NCBI GenBank assembly: GCA_003133485.1
Contig: PKXR01000227.1
Span: 707 to 8,316, forward strand
DNA length: 7,610 nucleotides
Direction: 5' to 3'
From: Candidatus Dormiibacterota bacterium
GTDB taxonomy: Bacteria; Chloroflexota; Dormibacteria; UBA8260; Bog-877
Shown here: one piece after another, positions 6,604 through 7,610 of the stretch
Numbering within the stretch: the stretch's first letter is position 1
Layout of the letters: the number at the start of each line of letters is the position of its first letter
Program-made: the position numbers and the translations under genes
The notes under the pieces: model-generated
Told to the model about the DNA's origin: nothing
Database searches by the model: none
Seen by the model: the letters and a program-made list of their open reading frames with translations, nothing else

Positions 6604-7092
6604 TCAGGCGGCAGACTCCTGGCGGGAATGGATTACGACGACTGGGCAGTGGGCGTGCGTCACACACTGCTGGGAGACCGATCCCAGCATCAGCCCGACG
6701 AATCCGCCATGGCCGCGAGAACCCACCACTAGGGCTGCGGCCCTTGGACTGGCTTCGATGAGAACTTGGGCCGCTGGGCCCTGGACGACCACGGGTTCGA
6801 TGCGTACAGACGGATGGCCTTTCGCAGCCGCGGCGATCTGAGTGGTCAGAGTGGCGCGGTACCCATCAGCCAGTTCGTTCAGGTCCAGGGGATCGAAAGC
6901 GTACCCGGGAGAGGCGGCGACCATGGCCGGGATGACATAGGTGCTGATCGCCTGGACAGGGTTGCCGTGGGCCTCCGCCTCCTGCACCGCCCAATCGAGA
7001 GCCAGGCGTGATGACGGGGACCCATCCACCCCGACCACGATCGGTGCTGTCTGGTCTAAAAGTTCGGTATGGCTCTTGACTGATGTGCTCAT
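6604..7092 (-). CDS. Universal stress protein, UspA family, ATP-binding type (second paralogue)
   Basis: This 162-aa single Usp domain is built like the one at 4090-4629. IVVGVDGSPSSR is at residues 18-29, the ATP motif G-2x-G-9x-G-S is in GSRGHGGFVGLMLGSVS (G124, G127, G137-S138), and AHCPVVVI closes the domain, followed by only eight residues. The matching residue numbers and gap-free alignment mark the two as paralogues within the same locus. The frame extends upstream to 7344, but the ATG at 7092 is clearly the start: AAGGAGG stands 5 nt before it, and the upstream translation is Pro/Arg-rich and unlike the family. It heads a likely two-gene unit with the alcohol dehydrogenase and is divergent from the sensor kinase. 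It is probably induced under stress or low energy, by analogy with family members. Confidence 0.95.
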   Translation of the reverse strand: MSTSVKSHTELLDQTAPIVVGVDGSPSSRLALDWAVQEAEAHGNPVQAISTYVIPAMVAASPGYAFDPLDLNELADGYRATLTTQIAAAAKGHPSVRIEPVVVQGPAAQVLIEASPRAAALVVGSRGHGGFVGLMLGSVSQQCVTHAHCPVVVIHSRQESAA

Positions 7093-7250
7093 CGCTGCCT
7101 CCTTCTGGCGTAGGCCCTCTGCAGACGGTCGGCACTCAGCCCGGCCGCCAAGTCCATCGTCCAGGACTGGTCGAGTTCGTACGAGGTAGCTAGTACCTGA
7201 TCGAGAGTGCGTGGAATTACCCGGACGACAAGGCCAGAGGAGAGGGGCAG
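7093..7250. promoter_or_regulatory. Divergent promoter region of usp2 and the sensor kinase
   Basis: These 158 nt separate two divergent starts. Near the middle is an inverted repeat AGGTA-GCTAG-TACCT (7184-7198), adjoined by an 8-nt palindrome TCGTACGA (7177-7184). It is a candidate operator serving both directions. I could not define -35/-10 boxes with confidence. Confidence 0.4.
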
Positions 7251-7610
7251 GTGGCGGGTAATATGCGGGCGCAGGAGATGAGCACCAGAGGGCGCGGCAT
7301 AGAGAAGATCCAGGAGACGCCGCCGCTGCTAGACCCCCAGGCAAGCCTGATCGAAGCTGGGGTTTTGCTGGCCGCTGAACTCTCGCTCCCAGTCCTCCTG
7401 CGCCGACTGGTGGAGATCGCGGTGCGGATCAGCCGCGCTCGCTACGGTGCCTTGGGGGTTTCCGGCCCGGGCGGTGGCATCGTCGAGTTCATCACGGTCG
7501 GGTTGGATAATGACCAGCGCGCCGCGATCGGTCCGATTCCCACTGGTCGGGGCATCCTGGGAACCCTGATCCACGACCCGAGGCCCCTCCGCCTGGACCG
7601 GCTCCAGGAT
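7251..7610 (+). CDS. GAF-domain sensor histidine kinase, DevS/DosS-like, N-terminal part (cut by window edge)
   Basis: The plus-strand frame is open from 7194 to the window edge. From the preferred start it gives 120 residues. After a polar leader of about 30 residues comes a helix, SLIEAGVLLAAELSLPVLLRRLVEIAVRI, then ARYGALGVSGPGGGIVEFITVGLD (63-86) and IGPIPTGRGILGTLIHDPRPLRLDRL. This succession (ARYGALGV, EFITVG, GRG-LG-LI-PRPLRL) is the first GAF domain of DevS/DosT-type actinobacterial kinases, which bind heme in mycobacteria and sense O2, NO or redox state. The heme-ligand region, second GAF and kinase core lie outside the window, so ligand and kinase activity are not shown. The GTG at 7251 is preferred because AGGAG (7238-7242) is 8 nt upstream; ATGs at 7263 and 7278 are alternatives with poorer sites. 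It is divergent from usp2, a plausible regulator of both stress operons. Confidence 0.85.
   Translation, partial: MAGNMRAQEMSTRGRGIEKIQETPPLLDPQASLIEAGVLLAAELSLPVLLRRLVEIAVRISRARYGALGVSGPGGGIVEFITVGLDNDQRAAIGPIPTGRGILGTLIHDPRPLRLDRLQD

Noticed and set aside
6604..7344. Longer version of the second Usp starting at 7344
   Set aside because: The added N-terminus is Pro/Ala/Arg-rich, would overlap the divergent kinase gene, and a strong ribosome site marks the ATG at 7092.
7329..7574. Minus-strand frame of 81 codons
   Set aside because: It lies opposite the clear GAF-domain coding frame on the plus strand.
1..7610. CRISPR array, tRNA/rRNA genes, insertion sequences
   Set aside because: No regularly spaced repeats, no recognisable tRNA or rRNA segments, no transposase frame or terminal repeats were seen.

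Overview
The window looks like a piece of a G+C-rich actinobacterial chromosome. G/C dominates most third codon positions, GTG starts occur, and the protein families are typical of Actinomycetota: two-paralogue universal stress proteins, a phosphoketolase/acetate kinase pair, and a DevS/DosS-like GAF sensor kinase. I cannot name a genus from sequence alone.

Layout. The left three fifths is a minus-strand block read from about 4629 down to 1. It holds a universal stress protein (usp1, 4090-4629), a full-length phosphoketolase (xfp, 1605-4070), an acetate/propionate-family kinase (ackA, 379-1617, overlapping the xfp end by 13 nt), and, after an 82-nt gap, the N-terminus of an APC-type amino acid permease that runs off the left edge. 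The stretch 4630-4948 is the regulatory region of this block. It carries an AACACCGG/CCGGTGTT inverted repeat and a duplicated 12-nt segment. To its right, on the plus strand, is a 68-aa single-membrane-span protein (4949-5155) with a strong ribosome binding site. Then comes a non-coding stretch with a GC hairpin, and a second minus-strand block read from 7092 to 5459: usp2 (6604-7092) followed by a zinc-type alcohol dehydrogenase (5459-6532) interrupted by an in-frame TAG. Divergent from usp2, a GAF-domain sensor kinase begins near 7251 and runs off the right edge.

How the genes fit together. Phosphoketolase splits xylulose-5-P or fructose-6-P to acetyl phosphate, and acetate kinase turns acetyl phosphate plus ADP into ATP and acetate. 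This gives ATP without the lower part of glycolysis. An alcohol dehydrogenase would provide a redox sink. ATP-binding stress proteins head both operons, and a DevS-like sensor stands next to them. The set resembles a hypoxia or energy-limitation island, comparable in content to DosR-type dormancy loci of mycobacteria. That reading is inference: I found no convincing DosR/DevR box, and no response regulator is visible in the window.

The most notable oddities are the alcohol dehydrogenase with an internal amber codon and three of four structural-zinc cysteines replaced, the uncharacterised 68-aa membrane protein, and the inverted repeats and short upstream ORFs in front of the stress-response operons.
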